From NCBI RefSeq assembly GCF_905475465.1, contig NC_062242.1, forward strand, positions 9,079,501-9,143,500: 64,000 bases of DNA. The letters run 5' to 3'. The position numbers were made by a program, and so were the translations under genes. The stretch comes from Pieris napi (Eukaryota; Arthropoda; Insecta; Lepidoptera; Pieridae). The notes under the pieces are model-generated. The model was not told where the DNA came from, did not search any database, and saw only the letters and a list, made by a program, of their open reading frames with translations. Below, piece by piece: positions 1 to 12,450 of this stretch; positions within the stretch are counted from its first letter, which is position 1, and each line of letters opens with the position of its first letter.

Positions 1-228
1 TCTCGCGAGATTGTAAACTGTCGAAAGATTGTCAACTCAACATACTGCTTGCAATTTAACGTATTATTATTCGGTAGTTATATGAAATTGTTGGGAAGTA
101 AAATTAATCTGTAATTGACCAAAGAAGTTTGAATGATAACTAAGTTAGTGTAGTACAATCGACCGAATACCGATAACCGATAGATTACAATCTAACGGTT
201 TTTACAATTTTACGTTAACATTAACACC
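1..228. repeat. Partial copy of the long-inverted-repeat MITE family also seen at 908-1468
   Basis: Both ends resemble the arms of the element at 908-1468. Bases 1-75 carry the TCTCGCGAGATT and GTCGAAAGATTGT motifs, and bases 180-224 carry the inverted terminal segment ending in ACGTTAACAT. The middle differs and the left end is cut by the window edge, so this is a truncated or internally deleted relative. Confidence 0.55.
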
Positions 229-279
229 GTTGTGTCGAACAGCTTTGATTGGCAGATACAAACATATTTGTTCTTATAT

Positions 280-480
280 TCGGTTGAGTGGACTTTTAGC
301 TCTTCATTGAGTAGTTCTTTGTACAGATTATTGCCAGTTCTTCTCTCCCGTAATATGCCCTTGATTTGAGAACTCGCAGTAAATGTAAAATTAGAAGCAA
401 TTAATGTATATTTGTTTTTTGACGTTCATACGTGTACATTATGTTACCTATATGAATAAATGACTTTTGACTTTGACTTT
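280..480 (+). repeat. 3' end of a non-LTR retrotransposon (LINE)
   Basis: The stretch from 'attgccagttctt' to the TTTGACTTTGACTTT tail matches the LINE 3' end at 59190-59338 and the short tail at 31405-31482. All share 'gacgttcatacgtgtacat' and 'tatgaataaatga'. The short tandem tail is typical of LINE 3' termini. No coding part remains. Confidence 0.5.
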
Positions 481-675
481 ACGTAAGTATTGCGCCCGTA
501 CTCTGTAATTCCAATAGCGTAGTAGACGTGCACCTAGTAGTTCCCTCAATGTAAGTAGCTGATTTTGCAACCTTGGGATGGCGGGGTACAAAAACTTATT
601 ATTGAGATAGCGATCGCGGGGTATCGCTATTGGAGGTTGGAATGGGGGTGGAACAGAACATTGCTCGATTGTTTT

Positions 676-790
676 TTTATAGAACAGAGGGCAAACGGCT
701 CATGTGATGTTAAGTTATACCGCCGCCCATATGGTAAGAATAAAATCCTCTATTATCTAAAGCACTCTGATGGCCCAGGAATCGTACTCT
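676..790 (-). repeat. Degraded LINE 3' fragment
   Basis: The words 'gggcaaacggctcatgtgatgttaag' and 'taccgccgccca' are the reverse complement of the LINE 3' region seen better at 5735-5860, 33600-33856 and 36165-36430. The 96-codon frame at 565-855 that spans it is therefore not treated as a gene. Confidence 0.4.
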
Positions 791-907
791 TTTGTTACCG
801 TAATTTTACCGACGATTTAGGTAATCGCCACGCTTATAGAACTAAGAAAGTCTGAGTGAGCAAAATGTACAGCCTTGGCTCGTACAGTAATTGTTTTAAC
901 TTTTGTG

Positions 908-1468
908 TATATGTTAACGTAAAATTGTAAAAACCGTTAGATTGTAATCTATCTCGCGAGATTATAAACTGTCGAAAGATTGTGAACCTCAGCGTACTGC
1001 TTACAATTTAACGTATTATTATTCGTTAGATTGTAATCTATCGAAGTGAAACCGTCAAATTGTGAAACGGCCATTTTTTATTTTTGAATAATTTAAAAAA
1101 TTTCGGAACCCTACACTAATTGAAACATGAAGTTAATGTAATGTCTGTACATTTGACAAGTAATGGTTAAATTAGGTTTGACTTTAAAATTAACAAATGT
1201 GGAAATAATCGATTCGATTAATTTATAGAGATTGTCACATCACTTATAACCAATAAAAAACGAGAATGTCACATCTCTTATAACCAATAGAAAAGTAGAA
1301 AATGGCCGTTTCACAATTTGACGGTTTCACTTCGATAGATTACAATCTACCGAATAATAATACGTTAAATTGTAAGCAGTACGCTGAGGTTCACAATCTT
1401 TCGACAGTTTATAATCTCGCGAGATAGATTACAATCTAACGGTTTTTACAATTTTACGTTAACATATA
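908..1468. mobile_element. Foldback MITE with about 165 bp near-perfect inverted terminal repeats
   Basis: The left arm (908-1075) and the right arm (about 1303-1468) are reverse complements with almost no mismatches. One visible difference is GTTAG versus GGTAG. Both ends begin TATATGTTAACG. Inside each arm a short motif (TAGATTGTAATCTATC) occurs twice. The 225 bp centre is AT-rich and non-coding. Possible target duplication is TA. Near-identical arms suggest a recent insertion or arm conversion. The transposase superfamily is not evident. Confidence 0.8.
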
Positions 1469-2394
1469 TACTGTTTATTGCTGTGTTAACATCGTGCCTA
1501 TTATTTATTTTAATTTTAGTTGTGTTACTTTATTTAAAAAACTTTATGAAAAAATTCAAGGACACTTCGATAATTATAACTTGTTGATAAAACAATTTTT
1601 TACCGGATTGAAGTTATGTATTTACAATTATTTTCATAATTTTAAATTTAACCGACGTTTCATTTAAAAGACAATACTAATTATAACTTGTATATTTTTT
1701 ACATTTCTTGTATTTGTCATGCTTCCTTATTGATAAATAAAACAAATGAAGATCTAGCTCACGTACAATAATACATTTTGTTACTAAATATAGTGATAAT
1801 AATGTTCTGAGAAAGCAAATTACAATACAGTCAATTATCGCGCCGCGAATGCGTACAATGTCGTTAGCATGATGTCATGAATGACGTCTGTTGTATGCAT
1901 GTTGATTTGGTATTAAAACGAAACATCTGAATAGTTTAAGCCGCGTAGGTGCTAATGCGGAAAAATAAACTACTTTCAACAGAGTGTGCTTGTGTGTGCT
2001 CACCATGAACGCCATGATTTTTTTTAATTCTAGTCTTCATTACAATTTACAAGAATTCTTAAATGTTAAAATTGTATTTTTTGATTATATTGACCCATTA
2101 GTCACCTACTAAGATGGAAAGTAAAAAAAAAAGAAAAGTATTAATTTTTAAATCATTCAATATAGGTAACTAAACAAGTTATAAATGGTTAACACAAGAA
2201 CTCACTGACTCGGGCGCAGCTGCGCTAATTCAGAATTTGTCGACGATTTTCGTTGTCTTCAGTAAATTTATTTTTTATATGTTTACTTAAACAGCGTATT
2301 AGATATGTTTGATGTCACTTACCTAAAAACTATATAATTGGGTTTTATCAAAAGTTTAAAAACGAAAGTAAATGTAACGAGTTAATTTTATTAA
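1469..2394. other. AT-rich intergenic, nothing recognised
   Basis: No open frame with coding character, RNA gene or clear repeat was recognised here. Confidence 0.5.
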
Positions 2395-2455
2395 TAACAC
2401 ACAAATATAGTGTATTTACAATATTCTTAACCTACATAGTAATAATAATAATAAA
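2395..2455 (-). repeat. Short LINE 3' tail relic
   Basis: 'tatttacaatattcttaacctacatagtaataataataata' is the reverse complement of the tail at 55600-55690. It recurs at 21615-21665 and, diverged, at 38145-38205, ending in an AAT-type microsatellite. It is a dispersed retroelement 3' end without coding capacity. Confidence 0.35.
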
Positions 2456-2571
2456 ACATAAAACTAAAATAAATTTAGACACTTTGTTCTCTGTGACAGT
2501 GTACCTTTAATGTTGACAAGATTTCCTCGCTGTATTGCGAAAATATAATTTGCTTATACAATTTAATTATA

Positions 2572-2835
2572 AAATAAATCAGTGGCGCTACAACCTTCGG
2601 TCTGGGCCTCAGATTTCTGAATCTGTTTCATGATCATTTGTGAATCTAATAGGCAAGTAGGTGATCAGCCTCCTGTGGCTGACACACGCCGTCGACTTTT
2701 TTGGGTTTAAGGCAAGCCGGTTTCACGATGGTTTCCTTCACCGTTCGAGCGATTGTAATTAAAATAAAGTCCATTGGTGCACAGCCAGTGATCGAACCTA
2801 CGACCTCAGGTCTGAGAGTCGCTGTAGCCACTACT
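2572..2835 (-). repeat. tRNA-derived SINE (lepidopteran family 1)
   Basis: On the minus strand the element begins with a tRNA-like head containing a B-box-like GGTTCGATC (2790-2798). It runs through conserved body words ('gtgcaccaatgga', 'ggtgaaggaaa', 'gtcagg', 'gatcacctacttgcc') to a tail near 2572. Related copies lie at 3533-3700, 5955-6180, 6588-6880, 19385-19545, 31600-31745 and 37785-38035, all in the same orientation. Confidence 0.75.
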
Positions 2836-2859
2836 CACTGCTTTAATTGTACCTTAACT

Positions 2860-3532
2860 ATATTTTTATTGCTCAATTTTCTTCGACGTAAATGGGTAAT
2901 AAAAATACTATAAAAATCAAAAATAATTTTCCATACACTTGAAACACCAACCAAATGCCGATTTGAGCATTTGAACTTTTAACCACTAATAGATAGGCTT
3001 ACCCTCATTTTTCTTTAATCGTATTACACGTAATACCCGTCTTAACAAATTCTTGACCTTTGAACTTCAACATTAACCTCACATAAGGAAACTATTACGC
3101 CCAAATATACGAAGTTAAAAATAATTAAAGGAACATAATATTAAATTAATTATTATTTCAATTTATGAGAATTATGAGAGATTTTAATAGATGCAAATAA
3201 AATGGTTTACTTAATAACTCTTCGAAAACAAATATATGACGTCATTAAAGTATATTATTCTTTTTGTATAATTATATATCGCAAATTAACATATGAAAAA
3301 GTCTCAACAATAATATTATCCCTAAATATATTTTTAATAGCAGTTCGTTGGTGTCCATCCGTGGGTAATAAAATAATGTATATGTAAAAAAACCAGGTAA
3401 CCTATTTTGCTAGAAACCTAATAAAAACACATAAACCGAAAACCTAATTCTTGATCATGAAACTGAAGATGTCCTAATTAAATGGAACAAATAAAATCAA
3501 ACGGGTTTTGTAAGATTTAGGAATAGTAATCC
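2860..3532. other. AT-rich intergenic, nothing recognised
   Basis: No gene or repeat family was recognised. The 61-codon frame at 3202-3387 has no coding features. Confidence 0.45.
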
Positions 3533-3700
3533 AGTGTAGCTGCAACCCTTGGCCCACAACTAGATAATCCTGCTGCCTGAGAAATGTCGTTGATTTTTGG
3601 ATTTAAAACATGCCGCTTTCGTCACGATGTTTTCCTTCACCATCGCCGACAGAAAGTCATTGGTGCACGGGTTCGAACCACAGGGATTAGAATCAAGAGA
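3533..3700 (-). repeat. Diverged copy of tRNA-SINE family 1
   Basis: It retains 'cacgatgttttccttcacc', 'gtcattggtgca' and 'gggttcgaaccacagggatta' (B-box region), with internal deletions relative to the copy at 2572-2835. Confidence 0.55.
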
Positions 3701-5734
3701 CCAACACTGCTCAAGTATATAGTAAGATTTAGATGTAATTGTCTAGGGCGAACAATTCATTATAAACCATATGAAATTTATTGATGTGCATAGCGAGTTT
3801 TTGCGTAATTAATCATGTGGAAACTCAAATAAATCTTGGTCGTTTCACGTGGTTCGAATTATCGAAGATGAGAATCGGCTAATTAAATTTATTTACCCAT
3901 GAAGGACTAGAATATTTATTTATTAAAACTTCGTTACCTTGCACGTACATATAAAAAATCTGGTAGGTAACATAAAGACAACAGGCGCCCACAGGCGATT
4001 GCTTTTAGGCAACTCTAGTATGAAAAAAAAAACCACAAAATTACATGTAACACTGAATATACTAGTAATAGCTAATCTTAGGGTTAATGAGTCATATTTA
4101 ATATACATAAGAAGTTTATTACAACGCCGTAGAGAAATGGACAAAAATAAGATATATGTAACATACTATGTGATCTCATAGTTCTTTTAAAACTAAACAG
4201 ATATTGTCTCGTTAGCCACTCTTGCTTAATACCCGATGGGTTTAAACATTTGCGCATTCCCTGCCTCTGAATTTAGCAGGGGTGTCTAGGATCCAAACCA
4301 GAATCCGGTATTCAGAGACTGAGTACCAATAGCAGTAGCAGTAGTATTCGGGGCATGCTTGCCGTCTGCTGGCACAGGCTTGCTCAGATCGATCTGGTTC
4401 TTTCTTCCAAAGACCAGTCCAGTAAATACTCTGCATTTGTTTACACCAATTTATTAATTTATTATTGTATTATCTGGACTATAAAAGAGACTAAGACCCC
4501 CGAGTTTGTTTCGACATTTCTTCTCAGGGCAGTCAGTTAGGAAATGTCGACTTCATCTAGTTTAGGAAGACATTGTAAAAGTGATTTATATAGTCCTACT
4601 TGCAAGAATTAGCTATTTCGTTTCATTTCGTTAGCTTACTTACACTCTCGCATTGTATGGAGGGCTTTTGTAATCGAGCTGATCACCACGGCGCATTTAT
4701 TTTTATTTGTGAATGATCTTGGTGTGACAAAACCTTTAGTTTAGATTTACATATAAGATAAAGATTTTTTTACGACTCATGATATATCTTATCATATAAA
4801 ACAATGCCTAATACTGATACGAACATTCACTAGGGCTTAAGAACGCAACAGCAGTTATTGCCAGGCAACAATGACAATAACTATCAAATACTTAAAGACA
4901 TAGATGATAAGTGGTAGGACTAATTTAATCTGTAGCATCCCGATTCCCGGCGATACGGGCTTTTATGAGTACATAGTCTGTGGGCACAAGCCGCATGTTA
5001 ACTATCAAATACTTCCTACGATAATATACATTTATATTACCCCCATTATTAAGAATTTGTTTACACAATATAACCATTAATATTTCATCAAGTTTACATA
5101 AAAGCGATGTGTTGAACCAACGGATTTCAAGATCGCCGTATCGCCAACACTTTTCTGAGATAGGTGCAAATGATTGAGCTATTAAAAAGAAGTAATAATT
5201 GAGGAAAAATAAGACTAGTAGACATGACATTGCATGAAGAAATAGCAATTAAATTAAAGTGAAAATTTAGGACTTTTGCAGGAAATATGTTTATTAAAAC
5301 GTCTATAATAAAACAAAATTATAGTAACATTTTGTTTATTTATATTTTTCATACACTGGTTGAATGAACGACCGATCATCATTATCGTTCATTCAAAACG
5401 CTATATCCTATGAATCCTTAGTCACATTAGAAAGTGATCGGCTGATAGATGTAATTTAGACAATTTATACATTATACATGCGTCATACGGGCTCACAATG
5501 GCGATTAGAGAAAGGCGAGGAGTTTACGGTCGATTTGTATGAAAGTCTTAATGTTAATATTAAAATGATGTTCGTGTTTTACTGCTATATTTTCAACTTT
5601 TTTGAAATTATGAAAAAAACACTACGACGAATTAAGAGTTGCACTGATAAGGTGGATTTTCATTTTCTTTTCTCTGTACACGTTTACTATTTGTACTAAT
5701 CTATTGGCAAGATAAACAACAGTACTCTCGCTTA
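3701..5734. other. Intergenic, no supported gene
   Basis: Frames of 60-107 codons occur here on both strands (for example 4925-5248 minus, 3939-4181 plus). None shows a recognisable domain, splice structure or coding bias. A GC-richer patch at 4255-4440 could be old transposon coding sequence, but I cannot assign it. Confidence 0.4.
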
Positions 5735-5860
5735 GACCCCCACACAATTCTTAAAAGGCCGGCAACGCACTTGCGAGATATCTGGGAATGTGAGTGTCCA
5801 TTGGCGGCGGTATCACTTGACTTTAGATGAGCGTCCAGCCCGTTTGTTACATAAAAAGAA
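5735..5860 (+). repeat. LINE 3' fragment
   Basis: It contains 'aaaaggccggcaacgcacttgcgag', 'gagtgtccattggcggcggtatcactt' and 'cagcccgtttg'. These words also occur at 33720-33840 (plus) and, reversed, at 36180-36300 and 676-770. They form the conserved 3' region of a lepidopteran LINE. Confidence 0.6.
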
Positions 5861-5954
5861 AAAACTCGTCGCAAACAAAGCCTATAAGATTACGTAGGCC
5901 TTTTGAATAAATGTTGCTAGCATCTTTTACAATGTTTTATTAATTACATATAAA

Positions 5955-6180
5955 TAATCCAGTGATGCTACAACTTAATACGGGTCTTGGCTGATTGCAT
6001 CTATTTGTTCTGAACATCTGTGTTTATTTTCATTTTTATTAGATTTGATACACGGTTTCCTCACGATGTTTTCCTTCACCGTACGAGCGAGTGTTAGATG
6101 CTCATATAGACATAAATCCATTGTTGCCAAGGGTCAAACCTGCTACCCTCAGGGATGACAGTCGCTGACTGAAGGCAATA
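5955..6180 (-). repeat. tRNA-SINE family 1
   Basis: It keeps 'ccagtgatgctacaac', 'cctcacgatgttttccttcaccgt', 'aaatccattgttg' and the B-box remnant 'gtcaaacctgctaccctcagggatgac'. Same orientation as the neighbouring SINE at 6588-6880. Confidence 0.65.
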
Positions 6181-6587
6181 GTCCAACACATGTAATACAT
6201 AAAATATTCTAACAGCTTGTTTTAGGCATTTTAAAATATCATTAGAATCGACTCTGTTTGCGTAACTATCTTGACGCGTGTTTTGTAACAAGATATGTAG
6301 GTAAAACAAACAATCTTATCTGCAGCATCCAAGGTGCGGTCTAGTTACAACTATTTATTCTAGAATTTTCTATTACCTTGAAACAATATCCTGAAACAAA
6401 TGTTCCATCTTTTCACGGCGTATTTCGTTTTTAATGTGGCGTAACGACGAAAAATTTGTAGAATTACGTCATTAGTAGTTATACTTTACACTATAAAATG
6501 CATAAAACGTTATTTTTGAGGTCTAATTTACTAGAATTAATATTTGGCCAGCAAATAAATGAAGAGTTCATTTAAAGCATAAAAAAA

Positions 6588-6880
6588 TCAGTGGCGCTAC
6601 AGCCTTTTTAGATCCGGGCCTCAGATTTATGTATCTATTTCATTCTTTGTCAATCTAAAAGCCAATTACCTACTTGATCTGATCACCTGATCAGCCTCCT
6701 GTGCCGTGTGTCAACACTATTTGGGTTTAAAGTAAGCCGATTTCTTCACGATGTTTTCCTTCACCGTTCGAACGAATGTTAAATGCCCGAACAAAAAGTA
6801 AGTCCATTGTCCAGCCGGGAATCCAAACTACTACCTCAGGGATGACGCACGCTAAAGCAACTAGGCCAAGCATTGCTCAA
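6588..6880 (-). repeat. tRNA-SINE family 1
   Basis: It runs from 'atcagtggcgctacagcc' through 'cttcacgatgttttccttcaccgttcg' to the tRNA-like head with 'ccagccgggaatccaaactactacctcagggatgac'. The B-box is mutated relative to the copy at 37785-38035. Confidence 0.7.
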
Positions 6881-6884
6881 ATTT

Positions 6885-9800
6885 ACAAGTATGTACAACA
6901 TATACGCTAATACGTAACTGTCAGTTTTTGACAACTCGTATGCATCAATACTTGATACAGTGTATAGTTTAAAACACGATTTTACAACACAAGCATACGT
7001 ATTTTAAAAATTGTGTTTATAACAGAAAAATCATAAAATCCTTATCAAACTCTTTTACCTGAACAATACATAACGCAACGCTACATAGTACAAAACATTT
7101 TAGTGTTTTTACACAATTCAAAATCACCACAATTATCCCATTTACGACACTGTAAGAATTAAAACAATTTGATATAATAAAGGGTATTAAGTGAAAGAAC
7201 CTTGATCTTTATCCCTTAAATAATCGCAGGTCAACGCTCTGTATAGAATCTGTGGTGTCCCTTATTGGTCACATATTTAGTCTATGATCTGATCTCTATG
7301 GAATGCGAGGTATAAATAAACATCGAATGGCCGATAGATACATGTATCACAATGTAATTGACTAATCGAAATATTACCAATTGCGGTTTGCGACCACATG
7401 ATTTGAACTGTATTTCGAACTAACCAACATATCTTAGCTAATTTGAAAAAGTACGGTACAAGTCCTAAAAACACTACTACGCAGTTAAAAGATTTATTCC
7501 AGCCAGCAAACCACAGACTACATAATATAAAATTTGTGGTTATAATACATAAATAATAAAACAATCTAAATCTGTTGTATAATATAAAAGCTAAATAAAT
7601 TTGTGTCATCGGATGATCTTGTTAAACACCGAATTTTAGTGATTTGCAAGTCTAGTATTTCGCTTATTCTGTGGTCAATGAAATTTGTTAGGCAATTTGT
7701 GGTGTGTATATCGTATGATGACATCATCTTTGATCTCTCCTAGTATTATAAACGCAGTTGTTTCTTTCTTATGGCTTTACAATCGCAGAATGAAACAATT
7801 TATGGGGGAAATTATTTTGTTTGGTATCAATATATTTTCGTTTTTGTCTTATATAGATTAGTTGGAATAAAAAATAACTGTTTTTTTATAAGGGCGACAT
7901 AATGAAGCGATAGAGCTCATATAAACTATAAAATCACCATATATAATGTATTTTTAAGAAAATTTACAAATTTTATAACTATAGCACACAGTATGAAACT
8001 TTTTGATGAATTAACCAAGCTATCTCATAAATCAGACAGTAATTTGGTAGATATATTTTAACCATATTGTATAATAGACCTTAAACGTTGTGGTATATAA
8101 TTAACATCAGTAAAACTTGATAAACATTTATTGATAGAACAAACCAATCTTGTTGAAATATTCATAGCTGACGTCATTATTATGTAAAATCCATGAATGA
8201 ATAAAATCAATTCATCTAAATGGTAATGAAAACTCATTAACATTTTTAGTGCATATCGTATTTATTAGATAAGTTTACAAAGACATACCTAAAAAAGAAA
8301 ATCGCTAATTTAATCGATTTTCGTAAATCTCTAAACAATATTTCCAGAATACGCATTATTAAAACATCTAAAATCGTGGGGTCTAGTTTTCAAGTATATT
8401 ACATAATCTATGGTTGAGCATAGACTAACCACAGATGCAACCATAAACAAAGTAATAAGACTTTAACATCATTGCACAACTAATCTGTTGAGTTATGTGC
8501 CGTATTAGTATAATCTCGTTTGTGACTTATGAAATATCTGCATTTATATTTTTATGACAAGGAAAGTATTGTCAAAGTACATGTTTAAACCCTAATTTAA
8601 CGAGACGGGAGACTAGTTACGAGTTTCAACGAGACTGAGGCTCGTGTTTTGGAACATGAATCAAATTAAATCTAGATTCGAAAGCTGTCAAAGCTTTTTT
8701 CTGTATAAAGTTTGACATATTTGACAGCGCTCAAGATTAAATTGTGATTTAAGACACGAATTAGAATATGGACCTTAGAGCGAACTAAGACTCTTGTATG
8801 TCAAAATCCAATAAATTTTATACGCTGAAGCCACTTGGCCAACACTGCAATAAAAGAAACGTAACGTTTCTTAATAATTACTAGGAATTATATCCAGTAT
8901 AGAAATGTATCAGAGCCCTTACTCTAACTTAACATAGCGATAGCGATCGCTTGATCTCAAGTTTGCGACATCATCGCAGAGTACCAACTTAAAGGCACCG
9001 CACCGCACCGTTACCGCATTGTGTGGCCGCAAGCAATACCCACTACAACTTCCTCCGCGTCTTCTAACTCTAGGATTCGTTCTAAAGCTCCCTCTATTGT
9101 TCTGTTGTGACAACTACATGATATACGTATGACAAAATATTACGCCATCTTACAATCACTGATGCGTACCAGATCTATTTTCGTTGTTACATAACACTAA
9201 AAGAAAATAAACACTAACATCAGAAAAATGCATTTGGCGCCGATTCATAATCCATTAGTCTTAGTTTCCCGAGAAACTCGAAGCTTGCTCACAGTGTGTA
9301 GATATTTCAGTAAAGAAATTACGTAGGGATAAGGAAGAGATATTTTAGTAGGGAAATTACGCAGGAATAAAGAAGAGGACAGTTGAAGATATTATAAAAT
9401 TGCAAGCAAATATTTTCGATCTTATTCAAACCTATTCATGAATCTTTTGTCACCTTCACCCACTTTCAGTGTCATGAGAACGATAATGACAAAGCATTCA
9501 ATAGCTAAAGGTTTTTAGTAAATGTAATGTTTAGTAAAACAATATCGTCTCATATCGTATGTTAATATAGATAGATAGGTGTAATATAGATAATAAGGGT
9601 ATAAAAACGTTTTTTTTCTCTGTTTGTTGTAATGTTTTCGTTTCGTTTTTCGTATTATGTATTTATCTCTTTAGTAGGGAATTTAAAAATTTATTCTGAT
9701 ACGTAAAAATTGTATTAATCATAATAATTTAAAAAAAATCCATCCTGAACAACCTTTTCTGAAAAAAACGTATATTGTATAACTGGCAACAATTGTATAC

Positions 9801-10544
9801 TGTTGACGGCGGATATAAAAATTATTTTCGACTTTCCGGCAACGATTGTTTAACCTAAATCCGATGATATAAAGCATTCGTTTGAAATGAAATCTTTTGT
9901 TTCTAGGAAGAACATTGTAACATTACTCACAATAGTTCTGACGTTTAAATTGTTAAACGCACAAACCTACCATTATTAATGTCGAAATTAATAAAGAATT
10001 CTGCAGTTCTTTTAAGGATGTTTAAGAAGACTTTTTCTTAATAGAAAAGTCTCACAAGATCTCTTATATTACTTCTACTAAGCAGCCTTCGCACGGCTGA
10101 ACTTTTTATTTGTATTACGGAAAAAAATTTACGCTATGTTACTCTGGGTAGCATTCTAAGGTAGTGGAAGAATTTTTTAACAAACAATTTTTGAAGTGAA
10201 ACTTCTTAAGGCGTATGAGGGTAAATTTTTACGGAATCGTCACGAAGATGTGCAGCGTTTTTATCGAAGAAAAGGGGAGCGAGCGATTGAGACCGATGGA
10301 GAGAGAGTGAGAAGTGCGAATTACCGTGTAGAAATTCTATTTTTAAAATTCAAATTTCGTAAAGAGAATTTATTGAAATCTCAAATGATGAATTGTAAAT
10401 TTATAATTTCTATTAATTTTCGACACTTAACATTTTAATGACAATTAAATTCCTAACATATCTTCCCTTTTCCCTCCCTGTAAGTCTCGGAAATCTAAGG
10501 TTTTAGATTTGTAAAAATATGAACAAGACTTAAAAATTCGTTTG
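6885..10544. other. AT-rich intergenic, no supported gene
   Basis: No gene could be supported. 8590-8830 shares words with 62860-62990 ('tctgtataaagtttgacatatttgacag', 'acacgaattagaat'), so it is probably an old dispersed element. 10190-10330 looks like transposon debris (purine-rich 'gagcgagcgattgagaccg'). A 27-codon frame with a hydrophobic core at 9888-9980 is noted under findings. Confidence 0.4.
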
Positions 10545-10640
10545 CCGCAGGAGTTTCACCTGATGTCCATGAAAACTCTCAATGCCAGAGGAACGCGTTG
10601 CCGGCCTATTAAATCTTTCCCCTTTATAATATTAGTATAG
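10545..10640 (-). repeat. LINE 3' fragment fused to another repeat tail
   Basis: 'gatgtccatgaaaactctcaatgccagagg' followed by 'gcgttgccggccta' is the reverse of the LINE 3' words at 5735-5860. It then runs into 'aatctttcccctttataatattagtatagat', the end of a different arthropod repeat also seen at 49665-49690. Confidence 0.45.
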
Positions 10641-11013
10641 ATACTTGAGACAATATGGCTTAATCTACAAGAATAAAAAATAATGGTACATCAAAAATCA
10701 AGTAGGTAATCAGCTATATAAAATAAGTATTCGCCTGATCGAACTCAATTCTTTCAAGATATCAATAATAGATAACTATTAATTTAGATTGCAATTAGAA
10801 TTGTCCTTTACTTAATCAATAAAGAAGCCTTCACGTCCATACAAGCCTTCGTAAGGCGAACTTCCGCGTAATTTTCGAACGCAGCAATACCATGACCAAT
10901 TAATTACCGTAACAAGGCATTATGGAGATAGGAAGTAATCTTCTAGACTGAGCTGTTTTATTTTGTTAGCTTCAAGTTGCGTAAGACACACGGACCTATT
11001 TATTATGAAATAA

Positions 11014-11183
11014 CTGCCCTGCGATTCTGTAACTCACTTTTCGAACTCACACAGCGGTTTTCGCATCGGCGGTCGCTCTGAAATCAGTCGAGAAGCAGTC
11101 ATTTTATGATTTGGCATTCTGAAAAGGTGGGAGCATGTAGTTTATTGTTTATTAGAAAAGTGAGTTACAGAATCGCTAGGCAG
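11014..11183. mobile_element. Foldback MITE, family CTGCGATTCTGTAACTC (internally deleted copy)
   Basis: Left end is CTGCCCTGCGATTCTGTAAC and right end GTTACAGAATCGCTAGGCAG. The body shares 'cacacagcggttttcgcatcggcggtcgctct' with the copies at 27177-27316, 35305-35545, 56700-56919 and 61292-61514. This copy lacks most of its right arm. ATAA flanks both sides and may be the target duplication. Confidence 0.75.
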
Positions 11184-11689
11184 ATAATGAATAATGATTA
11201 GGACGGCAACCCTATCGATTATGATGATGAATATTAATAGTATGGGATTAATATTATACATCCCTAACGGTTGTGGGAAGCGACCATAGAATAATGACAA
11301 GAGTGTAGGGGAAATGTATGCACTGTAAGCGTGCCACGCAGTTAAATAATTTGTATTGGTATATTTTTATGAATGAGCCTAATAGACTAAAATTGGGATA
11401 GCTGATGGCGACGCGTATCTCGTTCCTTTATTATATTAAGTTTCTCATGTAAATAAAAATATTTTTTTTTGTAATGAGAAATAAAGTTCTTTAAACATTA
11501 TTAATCTGTCTGGTATACGTATATAACATCTTAACCATATCCTTTTCATCTATTTAAGCGCGACTCTTGCCTTTTTGTTATTATAAATATTTTAATTATA
11601 TGTATTTTAGAACCTAGCATTGTGATTCATAACTCTTAAGATTAGCTTTTTAATTTGGTTTTGTAATTGTATTAGGCTACATTGTTATC

Positions 11690-11845
11690 TGTGTTTTTTT
11701 TCCCCTTACTAGGGTTGCCTGTAAGAAATCGCTTGTTAGCGATAAGGCCGCCTATTTTTTCCTTAATTTATGTTATCTGAATGTATGTACATATGAACCA
11801 AATATGTAATGTAACGAAGTGTTAATAAATATATATATTTAAAAG
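11690..11845 (+). repeat. LINE 3' terminal region
   Basis: 'gggttgcctgtaagaaatcgcttgttagcgataaggccgcc' followed by an AT-rich segment and 'gttaataaatatata' is the widespread 3' untranslated end of an insect non-LTR retrotransposon. No reverse transcriptase coding sequence is attached. Confidence 0.5.
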
Positions 11846-12301
11846 CTAGCTACACCATTCGATCAGCAAATATTTCATTCAAAGGACACAACAGTTGCTT
11901 TAGGCATACGTAGAAGTATTTCTATCAATTTAATTAACGATAACACTCGGCTGAGGAAACTCCCTTCAACACAATACTTCATCAACAAGCTGTACTGTAA
12001 ACGTGATTAAATTATTAATAGTTAAACAAAATATACGATTAATTTTATCCCGGAACCCAAAAATGATAACTGGATTCGTTTTAACGGTACTTGTTGACAA
12101 AAACTTGTTGTGCCAAATAAGGTTTGTACAATGAAAGTTCAGTGTTGCATTAAATGCATACGAACATCGGATTTATTGAAAAATCTTTTTTGACCCGGAA
12201 ATTGGACAGTCATTTAAATGGCTTCAAAAGATGTTTTTTTCATCATTAGTAATATTGGTGGTTTACAAACAATTATTTCACCATTACGCAGGAATCATTA
12301 C

Positions 12302-12328
12302 TATATATATATATATATATATATATAT
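12302..12328. repeat. (AT)n microsatellite
   Basis: Uninterrupted alternating AT run of about 26 bases, followed by T-rich sequence. Confidence 0.9.
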
Positions 12329-12450
12329 GTTTTTTGACTAATGTAGACCGAAACTGTTTTTTTTTTTTAATTTTTTTATATGGCACGATTTGTGCATTAG
12401 CCAGCGTCAAGTATAAGATTTTTATAATTCGTGCTTGTCTTTAGAAATTC

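Noticed and set aside
565..855. 96-codon open frame
   Set aside because: It overlaps a LINE 3' fragment (676-790) and a MITE lies just beyond; no domain is visible.
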